A stretch of 24,638 nt of DNA. Source: a virus. The DNA lies in the IMG/VR virus record IMGVR_UViG_3300044731_000589, positions 1 to 24,638 of that record; one strand, given 5' to 3'. The position numbers were made by a program, and so were the translations under genes. Positions 6,823 through 16,029 of this stretch are shown one piece after another. Each line of letters begins with the position of its first letter. The first letter of the stretch is position 1. The notes beneath the pieces were generated by a model that was given only the letters and a program-made list of their open reading frames with translations, did not search any database and was not told where the DNA came from.

Positions 6823-7055
6823 AGCTCTAAATTTCTAAAATACATAATAACTTTGCCCTTGCAGGCTGCACAGCTTAAATCTTTTTTCATTCGCTTCTCG
6901 ACATTCTCGCCCCTCTGGAATACTTTAATAAACCGATAATAAAAGTAAAACATTCTTTCGAGATCTGAATAAGGTATTAACATTGCTGACTTATTGCGCT
7001 CAATTATTTCCTTAACCTCTGGCAGGTGTTCCGCTGGAATTTCTCTAATATACAT
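6819..7055 (-). CDS. Small protein with a single CxxC knuckle, 78 aa
   Basis: ATG at 7055, 11 bases after the tape-measure stop. Residues 1-50 look helical (LPEVKEIIERNKSAMLIPY, LERMFYFYYRFIKVF); the C-terminal third is basic and holds CAAC (about residues 62-65) followed by KGKVIMYFRN. One CxxC alone is half of a zinc ribbon, so dimer-bridged metal binding or no metal at all are both possible. Position directly after the tape measure suggests a tail-assembly or tail-tip accessory role. Function unknown. Confidence 0.65.
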   Translation of the reverse strand: MYIREIPAEHLPEVKEIIERNKSAMLIPYSDLERMFYFYYRFIKVFQRGENVEKRMKKDLSCAACKGKVIMYFRNLEL

Positions 7056-7066
7056 ATTAAACTATT

Positions 7067-10000
7067 TTAAAATGATGCTGTCGCTCTGATTTCTTTCCTT
7101 TCGTTCCGCCCTTTTTCCACGTCATCGTCGGTGCTGGCTGTATAAATAACTTGCAGGCGGTCAATTCGCCCCTGAGTTTCCAAAACAAGATCCTGCATAA
7201 CTTTTAATCTGTTTTGCTCCTCGCCTGCTCTGTTGAGGCTATCTTGCAGGAATGCAGAAGGAGCACCCACCACGCCACCGAGCGCAAAGTTTGGTATCCG
7301 TGCCGCCTTTAATGTTGAGTAACCAATACGCCTTTGCTGCTCTTGATTAAGCACCACCTCGCCAGTTTTAAGCGTTGCCAGTACATTATCTCCATTACTG
7401 AGGGGCTTTATATTGCCTGAGCTTGTTACACGCCCACCGTCCGCAAATTGTACAACCTCCCCGCTCAATTTACCAACTACTCCACCCTTTGCAAGTGGCT
7501 GAGCTGCGATTAAAGCCGTTTGCGCTGCCCCGATAACTCCTATTATAGCCGCCTCAACAATCTGAGCGCCAGTTGCAAGCTTCAAAGGATTTCCGCCAGC
7601 AGTTAGTGCCGCAGTAACAGCCAAAGCAGTATTTATTATAGACTGAATTATAGCAATTGCTTTTTGTCTTTTTGCGTCTCGCTTTCTCGCTTCCTCCTTT
7701 GCTCTTTCGATTGCTGCCTGATTTGCTATTTCAGCATCGAGCTGCTCCTGATAAAAACGACGTCTTAATCCAGTACTATTTTCGAGTTCCTCTTGTAGTC
7801 TTTCCTGCCTTTGCTGACTGCGCTCAATGTCGGCATCGAAAGCGGCTTGCTGCCTTTCGTTTGCAACGGCAAAAGCCTCGCCTATTAAATCAATACCCTC
7901 TTTAAAATAGCCTAAAACCTGAGCGAATTGATCCTGCCTAATCTTTGTCTGTTCAGCTGCATTTTTCTCGACGTCCTCAGTTTGTTTTCGCTCCTGCTCC
8001 GATAATTCAGTAAATAATTTTTGTCTGGCTAACAAGATTTTATCATATTCATCCTGAGTAATTCCAACTTTTAGCTTTCCGTTTTCGTCTAATAGCTGAG
8101 CCTCCGCATCATTAAAAGCCTGAATTTGGTTTCTTATATTAGCAATTTTATCGATTGTCTCCTGCTCGCTTGCAAGTTTCATCAACTGCTCCTCTTTTTT
8201 GGCATCTGTTTCCTGAGCCAAAGCCTTATTCAAATTCTCTTGATTTTTGAGCTGGGTCATTTCGCCTTTTTCCTGAATGAAGTTAATCTCCTCAGTTAAG
8301 AAAAAGTCCCGCAATTCTTTTAATTTATCCGCCTGCTCTTTTGCTTTGTCGAGTTGCTTTTGGTTTTCGTCGGAATTAACTTTGTCGATCGCATTATTCT
8401 TTTGGATTTCGTATTGAATAAGGATTTCAGCCTGAGCTTTTGCAACCGCTTCAATCTGGATAGTGTTGTCCTTTCTCGCTTGTATTACTTCTTTCGATCC
8501 ATCCCCAAAAGTTTTAATCAATTCTTTCTCCCTTTGCTGAGCTTGTAAAACTAAATCGTCGTACTGCTTTTGGAGTCCTGCTTTTTGTTGTTCAAAGTTA
8601 TTATTTATTTCTGCCAGTTCACGTTGGTAACCGTCTTGTATATTTTTAATTCTTTCCTCAATAGCTTTTGCACTAAGGTCGGACAAAAGTGCCGCCCTTT
8701 GTTTGGCGTTTTTCTCCTCGTCCTCTTGAAACTTTTTCCGATCCTCAGAAAGTTTTTTTGCACCCTCAGCCGCTGCCTCTTGCTGTTTTTTTAATAATTC
8801 GAGATCTACTTTTAAAAGTTTTTGTTTTGTCTTTTTCTCTTCCTCAACTTGTACGACATTGCCAGCTTTTTTTGCATCGTTATAACCTTTGCTGAATGCC
8901 TCCGCAATAGTCATTCCTGCCTTTCCGATTTCCGCTTGCTGCTTTCTTAAATCCTCAATAGCGGTTTTAACATTAGCGCCAAAAACCCCTTTGACTTGTT
9001 CCGCAAATATTTGAGCCTCCAAAAACAAAGATTGAAACGTATTTACAAAACTTAATCCAACTTGCTGCAATGCTGAAACAACCCCCGCAAAAACATTAGG
9101 CAGGTCATTAAATACGCCAATAATATTTGTTATTACAGTGCTTATATTTGTAAATACTGACTGTAAAAAAGGACTTTGCTTTATCACATTACCCACTATG
9201 TCATACCAACTCGCAAGGGCATTTAATAAAATTGGAAATAAAGTCGCTATACCCGTAAGCGGTCCTAATAAAAATTTTACAGCAACTCCCAAAAAATTAA
9301 ACTGAACGCCACCGATTTTTAAATTTTCGAAGACCTTTCCAAATGAAGTCGATAATCTGCTAAAGCTATCTGTCAAAGGCTTAAACAAATCTATAATTTC
9401 CGCAATAACAAGAAAAAATCCAGTTTCAAGTTGTTTGCCAAAATTGCTAATACCCCCAGTCGATTTTTCAATCCTTTGCGCTGTTTCAATTTGCGACAAT
9501 GCCAGCTCCCTATTTGTGTTAACAGCATCCATATTTTTTTTAGAAAACTCTGTAATCTCACCGCTCGCACTTTGAAAGGCTTCTGGATATTCAGTTATTG
9601 TTTTAAGGTATTCGTCAGCATTGCCACGTCCCTCGACAAGCGTTCCCTCTAATTTTTTTAACGCCTCCTCAAAGCTAATTCCTAAATTTTTACTAAGTGA
9701 CTGAGCCGCTGCAGATATTGTTCTCGCATCTGTATTGAAAGTTTCAGCCAATGCCGTTGTCGATGCTGTCAGCGTGTTAAGGTCTTCATCGTAGGCACCA
9801 GAAAATTCAGCAACCGTGTTTTTGGTTTCATTAATTTTAGAAATAAACTGGTCTAGCTTTTGGATAGCCTGCCCGATCAACTTCGCACCTTGGAATGCTA
9901 CAAAGCCACCGATTAAAGCCTTACCAAATCCGCTTAATTGCCCCTCGCTATTTCTTAATTGACTTGAAAAAGCCTCAAAGCCTGGAATAGTTTGATTTAA

Positions 10001-10456
10001 AGATCGTGTGAGCCTGCCTAATGTTTTAGGATAGTTACCGACATTTCGCTGGAACTGCCCGACCTGACCGTCTACATTTTTAAGAGTTTTGTCAAGTTGT
10101 TGGATTTCTTTTTGCATTTTGTCCAACTCCTCAGTCGTTTTCGAGCCGTCTAAAGCCGCATTTTTAAACTCTTTCCGTAGTTTATTGAGCTTTGCCGCAA
10201 GTGCATCGTAGGCACCGACCGCTTTTTCGGGTAAAAATGACTTGTTTACGTCATCCTGAGCCTTTTTTAGCGCCTTTTGTTGTGCAACTAACTGACCAAG
10301 CTTATCTCTAAGCTCCATAACCTCTTTTGCACCCTCCTCAGTCGTTTGGTCAAGTGCATTTATTTCTGAATTTGTTTGCTTTATAGCTGCATTTAGCTGG
10401 TTTATTGACTGTATTCCATCAATCGAAATAGTAAAACCGACTACTGTGTTGGACAT
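7067..10456 (-). CDS. Tail tape-measure protein, 1129 aa
   Basis: ATG at 10456, one base after the stop of the 706-residue tail gene. Long Gln/Lys/Glu coiled coils occupy about residues 15-140 and 540-930. A hydrophobic stretch (LGVAVKFLLGPLTGIATLF and following residues, about 385-430) and a second near the C-terminus (AIAIIQSIINTALAVTAAL through AAIIGVIGAAQTALIAAQ, about 930-990) are typical of tape measures that insert in the host membrane during DNA delivery. The C-terminal region has the Gly-rich FADGGRV and GDNVLATLKTGEVVLN motifs seen in Bacteroidetes phage homologues. Its length should set the tail length; at roughly 1.5 angstrom per residue the tail would be long and non-contractile or contractile, undecided. 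Confidence 0.93.
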   Translation of the reverse strand: MSNTVVGFTISIDGIQSINQLNAAIKQTNSEINALDQTTEEGAKEVMELRDKLGQLVAQQKALKKAQDDVNKSFLPEKAVGAYDALAAKLNKLRKEFKNAALDGSKTTEELDKMQKEIQQLDKTLKNVDGQVGQFQRNVGNYPKTLGRLTRSLNQTIPGFEAFSSQLRNSEGQLSGFGKALIGGFVAFQGAKLIGQAIQKLDQFISKINETKNTVAEFSGAYDEDLNTLTASTTALAETFNTDARTISAAAQSLSKNLGISFEEALKKLEGTLVEGRGNADEYLKTITEYPEAFQSASGEITEFSKKNMDAVNTNRELALSQIETAQRIEKSTGGISNFGKQLETGFFLVIAEIIDLFKPLTDSFSRLSTSFGKVFENLKIGGVQFNFLGVAVKFLLGPLTGIATLFPILLNALASWYDIVGNVIKQSPFLQSVFTNISTVITNIIGVFNDLPNVFAGVVSALQQVGLSFVNTFQSLFLEAQIFAEQVKGVFGANVKTAIEDLRKQQAEIGKAGMTIAEAFSKGYNDAKKAGNVVQVEEEKKTKQKLLKVDLELLKKQQEAAAEGAKKLSEDRKKFQEDEEKNAKQRAALLSDLSAKAIEERIKNIQDGYQRELAEINNNFEQQKAGLQKQYDDLVLQAQQREKELIKTFGDGSKEVIQARKDNTIQIEAVAKAQAEILIQYEIQKNNAIDKVNSDENQKQLDKAKEQADKLKELRDFFLTEEINFIQEKGEMTQLKNQENLNKALAQETDAKKEEQLMKLASEQETIDKIANIRNQIQAFNDAEAQLLDENGKLKVGITQDEYDKILLARQKLFTELSEQERKQTEDVEKNAAEQTKIRQDQFAQVLGYFKEGIDLIGEAFAVANERQQAAFDADIERSQQRQERLQEELENSTGLRRRFYQEQLDAEIANQAAIERAKEEARKRDAKRQKAIAIIQSIINTALAVTAALTAGGNPLKLATGAQIVEAAIIGVIGAAQTALIAAQPLAKGGVVGKLSGEVVQFADGGRVTSSGNIKPLSNGDNVLATLKTGEVVLNQEQQRRIGYSTLKAARIPNFALGGVVGAPSAFLQDSLNRAGEEQNRLKVMQDLVLETQGRIDRLQVIYTASTDDDVEKGRNERKEIRATASF

Positions 10457-10457
10457 T

Positions 10458-12578
10458 TTATACCGTGTTTATTTTTGCTTCTAAAATTGTACTTTGAATA
10501 TTGGCATCCGCCCCGACTTCCTTATTATCTAAAACAAAATATGTCTTTGTGCTTTGATTTTTCGCCACGTCAAAGGTATTTATTTCCTGCAGGATATAAG
10601 TATTGTTATTTATAAAGATTTTGTCTCTAAAGGTCAAATTTTGGATTTTAAGCACGTCCCAAAGTATAAACAATTCGAGATATTTCCCTCCGCTTCGCCT
10701 GACCATTTCCGAAAGATAAAACCTTTTTAGCAACCCAGCCACCGCCAGACCGTTAACAGTTACATCCCCAAAGCTGAGCGAGGTCTGAAAGCCGATTGTA
10801 TCATTGTAATCAATCATATAATTGAGCGGGGTTTTATAGTCAGTAACTGAGGTACCGTCAAAAACATTTATAGTTCCGTTTTCATCTCCAGTTGAAACTG
10901 GATCGGACACTAATAAGCGAGGAAGCATTTGAGAAACAACTTCTGTACCCGTTCCAGTTTCTAAAAAGTTTGTAGCCCATACAATCGGAAGCATTGGTGT
11001 TTTTGTGCTGTTTACGTTTACAATCTCGCTATCTGCCACAACTAAAGTCGGAGCAAAAAAAGGATTTTCGACAACTGTTTCGCCAACTTTAAACCTATTA
11101 GTCGGGAACTGATAGCGAGCCTCTAATATTCCTAAATTAGCATTGAGATTAAGCGCCTCAACCGTCGGGTCGTTGCTGTCATCTTTCCATTTTAGTCTGA
11201 GCTGGCTTAATTGCTTAGTGTCGCTTACTAACTCCCCGCCCTTGCTTAAATCTACAAAAGGAGTATAATCTAAACCCTTTTGCGCTGTATAAAATCCATC
11301 TTCGAGCTGTAATGATGCGGGTCTGCTTTCCAGAATAAAATCGTCCGCAGGCTCAATATAAACCGTCCTGCTGCCCTCGTTTGTTTCGAATACTAAATTA
11401 AAAGCGTGAGCGAGCCCTCGAATTAAATCAATAACTTTGAGAGATGGGTCTATAACATATTTTAAATTCAGGTTAAAGCCGTCTACTATTTCAGCCTCAC
11501 CGATTATATCGATATAATAATTTGCATCCGCACCGCCAAACGTTCCGCCAAAACCAAAATATAAATTATCGCCTGCAGACATTTGAACAACAGTTTCAAA
11601 ATAATAATTTGAATCTACGTTTATTGTTGGTGTGCCTAATAAAATAATTGGAGCTATGTTTACAGCATAAAAAAAATCTGCTTGACCAGTTGCTGTTACA
11701 TTATATATTTCAGCCGTAAACCTTATTAAAAAAAATCCATTTGTCGGAGCTGTATAAATTCCTGTTGTATTGTCATAAGGATTAGGACCAATTAAAGGGA
11801 AAACAGTTTGATTTGTGCAAATAATTTGATTGCCTGGAAAGGTATAAGGAACTGCAAGCTCGTTAAAACTTGCATTTAAATAGTCTTCTCCATATTGCCC
11901 CATTAAATACCTACTCAATATTGGCACTGGCATAATAAGACGTTCCGCAAAAGCTGAGCTAAAGAAAAACGAAATCATTGTATACCCTATCGAGTTGAAT
12001 ACCTTATTCAATACATCGACTACAAATATTGCAGGGTGACTGTCTTCCAAAGCATCGAGCTGCCCCAAAGTCGTATAATCTTTGAGCTTTAAAGGTAAGT
12101 ATTTAAAATCGTCTGTCGGATAACTATTATACCAATGAGTAAGGTTGTCCAGATAGGAATAAGTATGAGCCGTGAAAGGTAAATCCTTTATAAGCAAATC
12201 ACCTATTCGAGTACTCCAGTCTGCATTGTTTCCGTAAAAAGCAATTTTATAACTTTTGCCCTGCCAGAAATATTGATCTTGCCTCAAAGTAACCGACTGC
12301 AATTGGCAGCGCCCGATAAAAAAGGGCAGACCGTCCACTTCGATACTCGCAGACAAAAAAGCCTGCTCATTTATTGTAAAAATTGCAGGGTCATAGAATT
12401 GATTAAAAATATTATCATTGTGCTTCGTTCCTGGCAGCTCAAAAGAATACTCCGACCGACTGCCTGAGTTAATAGCCAAACCTTCCCGACTTCTTAGCGA
12501 ATAAGTCAAAGGCAAATTTAAACCGTTTGGAGGCAACTCAGCGACCTGACCGTCAATTATAATTTTAATGTCTGCCAT
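10458..12578 (-). CDS. Large tail-tip protein with an inserted jelly-roll-like domain, 706 aa
   Basis: ATG at 12578, adjacent to the stop of the 428-residue gene. Residues 1-200 (starting MADIKIIIDGQVAELPP, with SREGLAINSGSRSEYSFELP) and 370-700 form the conserved tail-tip frame found upstream of tape measures in Bacteroidetes phages. Between them, about residues 255-365, lies a segment TTGIYTAPTNGFFLIRFTAE ... MSAGDNLYFGFGG whose order matches C1q/TNF-like jelly rolls. Such inserts usually bind receptors or carbohydrates. The protein probably sits at the tail tip and contributes to host recognition. The core has no enzymatic motif I can see. Codon use and strand agree with its neighbours. 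Confidence 0.75.
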   Translation of the reverse strand: MADIKIIIDGQVAELPPNGLNLPLTYSLRSREGLAINSGSRSEYSFELPGTKHNDNIFNQFYDPAIFTINEQAFLSASIEVDGLPFFIGRCQLQSVTLRQDQYFWQGKSYKIAFYGNNADWSTRIGDLLIKDLPFTAHTYSYLDNLTHWYNSYPTDDFKYLPLKLKDYTTLGQLDALEDSHPAIFVVDVLNKVFNSIGYTMISFFFSSAFAERLIMPVPILSRYLMGQYGEDYLNASFNELAVPYTFPGNQIICTNQTVFPLIGPNPYDNTTGIYTAPTNGFFLIRFTAEIYNVTATGQADFFYAVNIAPIILLGTPTINVDSNYYFETVVQMSAGDNLYFGFGGTFGGADANYYIDIIGEAEIVDGFNLNLKYVIDPSLKVIDLIRGLAHAFNLVFETNEGSRTVYIEPADDFILESRPASLQLEDGFYTAQKGLDYTPFVDLSKGGELVSDTKQLSQLRLKWKDDSNDPTVEALNLNANLGILEARYQFPTNRFKVGETVVENPFFAPTLVVADSEIVNVNSTKTPMLPIVWATNFLETGTGTEVVSQMLPRLLVSDPVSTGDENGTINVFDGTSVTDYKTPLNYMIDYNDTIGFQTSLSFGDVTVNGLAVAGLLKRFYLSEMVRRSGGKYLELFILWDVLKIQNLTFRDKIFINNNTYILQEINTFDVAKNQSTKTYFVLDNKEVGADANIQSTILEAKINTV

Positions 12579-13865
12579 TTAGTTTGATTGAACACTGATA
12601 TAATTAGCCTCAACAAATTGGACAACCACGTTTAAAAGTTGATCGTTTTCGCTTAGTGTGATCTTGCTGTCCTGAATTACAACTGCAATAAGTCCGTCGC
12701 TCGTTTCCATATAAACCTCTGGACTACTTAATAACTCAGCTATCCAAGCGCCCTCCGCCTCGCTATAAAAAGAGCTTTCAACTTCATACTCTTTCGTCAC
12801 TTCCTGAAATATTTTAAACATTCCTTTGTCGTAGCTTGTCGAAGGTGGTGCGCTGGTTGCCCAACTAAGCGGCTTTTGTGCCGTGTCGCTCTTTGTTTTT
12901 TCCTCTACTTTCTTTTTGCTCGTAAAGGTGTAAGCATCCGCACCGCCTAACCTATTAAGCCAGTGTAAGCGAACTCGCCTTTCATTGCAGCACTCAACAA
13001 CTTTGTACATATATTTAACTCCGTGCAATACGAAAGTCGAAGGGAGCGTCAAATTTCCAGCTTGTATTGAATAATAATATCCAGTCGGTATCCCCGTCAT
13101 TGGATTGCTCGGTGTCATTGTAGTGGCTTGCAGCTGTTGAATGCCTGCCCCGATTGTTCTTGGTGTGAGTGTTGAGCCAGGAGTTATTTGAATAAAGCCA
13201 GCGGTACCGACCACTGTTTGGTTAGCATCATAAACAATAACCCTCAGCGCATTTGTAGTGCTGCTCGGCACGTATGACATTGTCAAATTTTCACCGCTGC
13301 AAATAGGTATCGGATTATTTGTTTTTGTCGTTGCAGTTGGATAAACACTTCTTTGATTAGTTAAAAAATACTTATCATAAACGCCTCCGACCGTTGGATT
13401 GTCAATAATATAATCATTCATACTCATATTATTCCAGTTCCTCGTTTGTCTTGTGCCTGCGATTGCAGGGTAGCCAGTGCTCACCGTGTCAGTCGTTACA
13501 AATTGCGTCAATAGCCCCGTTGTTGGATCATTGTAGTAATAGCTAACTATAATCCCGACCCTCGTATGAATGTCAGCGCTTGCAACCTCATAAGCTGCAT
13601 TTAAAGTATTTAGAAAGACCGTTGTTTTTTGCTGTCCTTTTGGTGCGCTGTATGTCTGTAATACCTTTGCCACGTCAAAGACAAAATAATAAGTCGTGCC
13701 GATATTATAGGCTGGAGCTTTCTGCATTGATGTTACCCCAACGCCGTCGACCACTATTGAAGCCTGAGCCAAAACAAGCGGATCGGAGGAAGTCATCGAC
13801 ATAACAAAAACATTAGGTCTATACTGCGAGTTAAGCGTAAAGAGCGGAGCTGTTACTAATGGCAT
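12579..13865 (-). CDS. Tail-tip/minor structural protein, 428 aa
   Basis: ATG at 13865; its stop abuts the ATG of the 706-residue gene. The protein is beta-rich and Thr/Ser/Asn-rich, with fibre-like composition in residues 60-270. Around residues 295-315 it carries YKVVECCNERRVRLHWLNR followed by LGGADAYTF, a motif recurrent in Bacteroidetes phage tail proteins ('W.N.LGG.D.Y.F'). The C-terminal part (EVTKEYEVESSFYSEAEGAW onward) is mixed alpha/beta. Together with the next gene it probably builds the tail tip or baseplate. Exact role unknown. Confidence 0.7.
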   Translation of the reverse strand: MPLVTAPLFTLNSQYRPNVFVMSMTSSDPLVLAQASIVVDGVGVTSMQKAPAYNIGTTYYFVFDVAKVLQTYSAPKGQQKTTVFLNTLNAAYEVASADIHTRVGIIVSYYYNDPTTGLLTQFVTTDTVSTGYPAIAGTRQTRNWNNMSMNDYIIDNPTVGGVYDKYFLTNQRSVYPTATTKTNNPIPICSGENLTMSYVPSSTTNALRVIVYDANQTVVGTAGFIQITPGSTLTPRTIGAGIQQLQATTMTPSNPMTGIPTGYYYSIQAGNLTLPSTFVLHGVKYMYKVVECCNERRVRLHWLNRLGGADAYTFTSKKKVEEKTKSDTAQKPLSWATSAPPSTSYDKGMFKIFQEVTKEYEVESSFYSEAEGAWIAELLSSPEVYMETSDGLIAVVIQDSKITLSENDQLLNVVVQFVEANYISVQSN

Positions 13866-13867
13866 AG

Positions 13868-14179
13868 CTATTTTTTTAATAGGTCGTTTGCTTCTGGATC
13901 GTTAGCCACATTAGCATTAAAATTATTTATAAAGGCTTCGTCTGTCTGAGCCCCTGCGCTTTGAGTTTTAATTGAAACCCTAACAACCGAAAACTGTCCG
14001 CTTGTGTTTGCTGCCTCGTACTTTGTTTTATAGACAAGTGGGTAAAGAATAACATTGTAAAGCTTTTCCGCTGCATTGCTCCAAAAAGTATAAACCGAAT
14101 ATGTTAAATTTCTATTGCCTGCCTTTTCAAGCTGCTCATTGAGATCGTCTTTTAATTGTGTTGCTTGTTCGAGTGTCAT
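13868..14179 (-). CDS. Small tail-region protein, 103 aa
   Basis: ATG at 14179, overlapping the stop of the connector-like gene by 4 bases. An N-terminal helix (LEQATQLKDDLNEQLEKAG) is followed by strands (LTYSVYTFWSNAAEKLYNVI, FSVVRVSIKTQ) and a C-terminal helix. Size and position between a gp10-like protein and the tail-tip genes suggest a head-tail joining or tail component. No family recognised. Confidence 0.65.
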   Translation of the reverse strand: MTLEQATQLKDDLNEQLEKAGNRNLTYSVYTFWSNAAEKLYNVILYPLVYKTKYEAANTSGQFSVVRVSIKTQSAGAQTDEAFINNFNANVANDPEANDLLKK

Positions 14180-14721
14180 TGCTCAAAATATTTAATTTTT
14201 AGTGAATTTGAATTTTTCTTTTTTACCTCTGCAAAGCTACTTAAAAACATTACATTTATAACTTTTGTCAGTGCCTCCGAAATAAGCGCCTCAACCTCGT
14301 CTGAACTTTCCTTTATACCTTTTTCAACTGCGCCAGTCTTACCGTCCAAAGGCATTCCGAATTTTTTGTGCTTTCGAGCTATTGCAAAAGCGATCCGCTC
14401 CGCCTCCTTGTCATTGGCATTAAACCTTAGCTTTGCATACATCTTTAAACCGTCAATATATTTCGAACTCTTCGCCCCTGATCCTGGACTGTATGGAATG
14501 CGATTTGCGGGAACTCCATAATTCAATATCATACCATAGTCGAGCAGAGTAAACTCAATAAAGGCACTTGTAACTGTCGCATTTACGCTATAATCAATCG
14601 AATTAACCAAAGCGCCAGTAAGGTTTCGCCCCTGCATAATAAAGGCTTGTTTGACCGCTTTTTTTACGACCTCGCCGACCTGCTCCCCGAGCCTTTGATA
14701 TATGTCCTTTGTATCTGTCAT
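14176..14721 (-). CDS. Tail completion/neck protein, HK97-gp10-like, 181 aa
   Basis: ATG at 14721, overlapping the upstream stop by 4 bases. The N-terminal helix (EVVKKAVKQAFIMQG) and the segment LTGALVNSIDYSVN recall the 'TG.L..SI...V' signature of HK97-gp10-type neck proteins; LLDYGMILNYGVP matches the 'Y...L..G..' strand-loop that follows in that family. The C-terminal half is helical and charged. Such proteins seal the portal-tail junction. The match is by pattern only, and a longer than usual C-terminus leaves room for another tail function. Confidence 0.5.
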   Translation of the reverse strand: MTDTKDIYQRLGEQVGEVVKKAVKQAFIMQGRNLTGALVNSIDYSVNATVTSAFIEFTLLDYGMILNYGVPANRIPYSPGSGAKSSKYIDGLKMYAKLRFNANDKEAERIAFAIARKHKKFGMPLDGKTGAVEKGIKESSDEVEALISEALTKVINVMFLSSFAEVKKKNSNSLKIKYFEQ

Positions 14722-15572
14722 AATATCGTAATAGAATTACTTATTTGGCTTGCTGTACCTACTATGTTAGTTGCTATTACCTCGCAGGTTATTGTTTCGC
14801 CTGAGTCAATCAATTGAGTTGTATATTCGCTCGTAGTTTCGCCTGAAATGTCAATACCGTTTCTTTTCCATTGATAACTATATGTTATTGGAATAGTGCC
14901 AGACCATACCCCTTCGTCAGTTACTTTTAAAAGATTACCAACAATATTACTTCCGCCTATTGTCGGAGGGGTTGTATTAACTGGAGCTTGAAATTGCGCA
15001 TTTTCATAGTCAATTGTAAGCGGTGGCATATCGTCATAAGGAGCAGGAAGCCCCGCAACATTTACCGTATCGGTTGGACAATCCCAAACGTACCAAAGGT
15101 TGAAAGCCACATCTACTAATACTAAATTTTCATTGTGAGCGTCACTCAAATAGTCGATTGTGATCGGGTTCTGTATGCCTGCACTCATTCCGTTAACTGG
15201 CAACCTCGCTATCCTATTAAACTCCGATATAATATTTATTGCCAGCGCTTCCATTTCCGCCTGAGCCTCAATTATTGACTGATTGATATAGCTACCGTCG
15301 TTCTCATAATATTGTGGTCTACTAATAACCAACCTGCAGCGTAAATTGCCCTTGACCGATTTTTCTTTTACCTCGATTGTCGCAGTTGGGTACATAAATT
15401 GCACCGCAGGATATAGCCTACCGAGTGCATTGTCGCCCGTCCAATTGTTCGAAATATTTGCATTGATGTCGGAGTACCATCCGTAGTGATAAAAGCCAAT
15501 ACGCCCAGCTGTTTGTTGGTTTATTCCGATGCAAACAACATTAAAAAGGTTTGATATCTGGACTATATTCAT
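14718..15572 (-). CDS. Tail-region protein with a C-terminal Ig-like domain, 284 aa
   Basis: ATG at 15572, overlapping the stop of the 57-residue membrane protein. Residues 1-190 are an alpha/beta domain (YPTATIEVKEKSVKGNLRCR, a helix IIEAQAEMEALAINIISEFN, then LVLVDVAFNLWYVWDC), of a size and layout that would suit a tail-terminator-like or connector protein. Residues 200-284 form a phage Ig-like domain: PTIGGSNIVGNLLKV, the core YSYQWKRNGIDI with its buried Trp, and ITCEVIATN with its Cys. Ig-like extensions decorate virion surfaces and are thought to bind carbohydrates weakly. The domain is dispensable in most phages, so it may have been gained. Confidence 0.7.
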   Translation of the reverse strand: MNIVQISNLFNVVCIGINQQTAGRIGFYHYGWYSDINANISNNWTGDNALGRLYPAVQFMYPTATIEVKEKSVKGNLRCRLVISRPQYYENDGSYINQSIIEAQAEMEALAINIISEFNRIARLPVNGMSAGIQNPITIDYLSDAHNENLVLVDVAFNLWYVWDCPTDTVNVAGLPAPYDDMPPLTIDYENAQFQAPVNTTPPTIGGSNIVGNLLKVTDEGVWSGTIPITYSYQWKRNGIDISGETTSEYTTQLIDSGETITCEVIATNIVGTASQISNSITIL

Positions 15573-15742
15573 AAACTATTGTGAAATTTTGAGCCCGTCC
15601 AACCGAGCAAAAAGAGTAATATTGCGCTTACTGCCTTAACTATATCTCCGCCTGCAAAAATTGCAATAATTAGCGCCAGCGTTCCAAAGATACAACTTAT
15701 TAGAACTATTGAGTTCAAAAATACTTTTGGATTAACTCTCAT
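15569..15742 (-). CDS. Two-helix small membrane protein, 57 aa
   Basis: An ATG at 15742 opens a 57-codon frame whose TGA overlaps the next ATG (ATGA). It encodes two hydrophobic helices: SIVLISCIFGTLALIIAIFA (residues 11-30) and VSAILLFLLGWTG (about 38-50), separated by GGDIVKA, with a basic start (MRVNPKVF). The reading frame fills the gap between the frameshift gene and the Ig-containing gene without leftover sequence. Two helices with a short turn fit a small holin or a virion-membrane protein, but the position inside the tail cluster, far from the lysis genes, leaves the role open. Confidence 0.75.
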   Translation of the reverse strand: MRVNPKVFLNSIVLISCIFGTLALIIAIFAGGDIVKAVSAILLFLLGWTGSKFHNSL

Positions 15743-15744
15743 TT

Positions 15745-16029
15745 TTACGATTTTTTACTATGTACTTCCGATAATCTTTTTTGATAATCTGCCTCCGCTT
15801 TGCAGGCTGCTAAATATGTGAAAGCCTCGTATAAATCCGCCTGCTCTGCTGACTGTAATGGAGTGAGCGTTGGCTGGTTAAATATTCCACTTTCTGCAAT
15901 TGATTTTAATGTCAGGTACCATCCAAAACTGTCGTTTAATTTTTCGATGCCTGCTTTTCTCTCATCAAATCCTGAGCTGCCATATAAATTTGCATATTTT
16001 GTTGAGATATTTCGCTTCGTTTCAGCAAA
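15745..16029 (-). CDS. C-terminal extension read by probable -1 frameshift (94 residues)
   Basis: This frame overlaps the end of the 254-residue gene and has no ATG anywhere; the only possible starts are GTG at 16137 or TTG codons before the T run. It continues from the nine-T run (16035-16027) to a stop at 15745 and encodes a mixed region (FDERKAGIEKLNDSFGWYL) and a helix (YEAFTYLAACKAEADYQKRL). If ribosomes slip back one base at T-TTT-TTT, the fusion would have about 318 residues (224 + 94). The pattern matches G/GT tail-assembly chaperones. Alternatives are an independent gene from a weak GTG, or an indel in the T run. Confidence 0.65.
   Translation of the reverse strand, partial: FAETKRNISTKYANLYGSSGFDERKAGIEKLNDSFGWYLTLKSIAESGIFNQPTLTPLQSAEQADLYEAFTYLAACKAEADYQKRLSEVHSKKS

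Noticed and set aside
8354-8895. Several plus-strand open frames in the tape-measure region
   Set aside because: They mirror the Lys/Glu/Gln coiled-coil codons of the tape measure on the opposite strand.
15685-15692. TATCTTTG promoter-like box on the minus strand
   Set aside because: It lies inside the coding sequence of the 57-residue membrane protein (Cys-Ile-Phe codons), with no matching -33 element or gap before the next gene.
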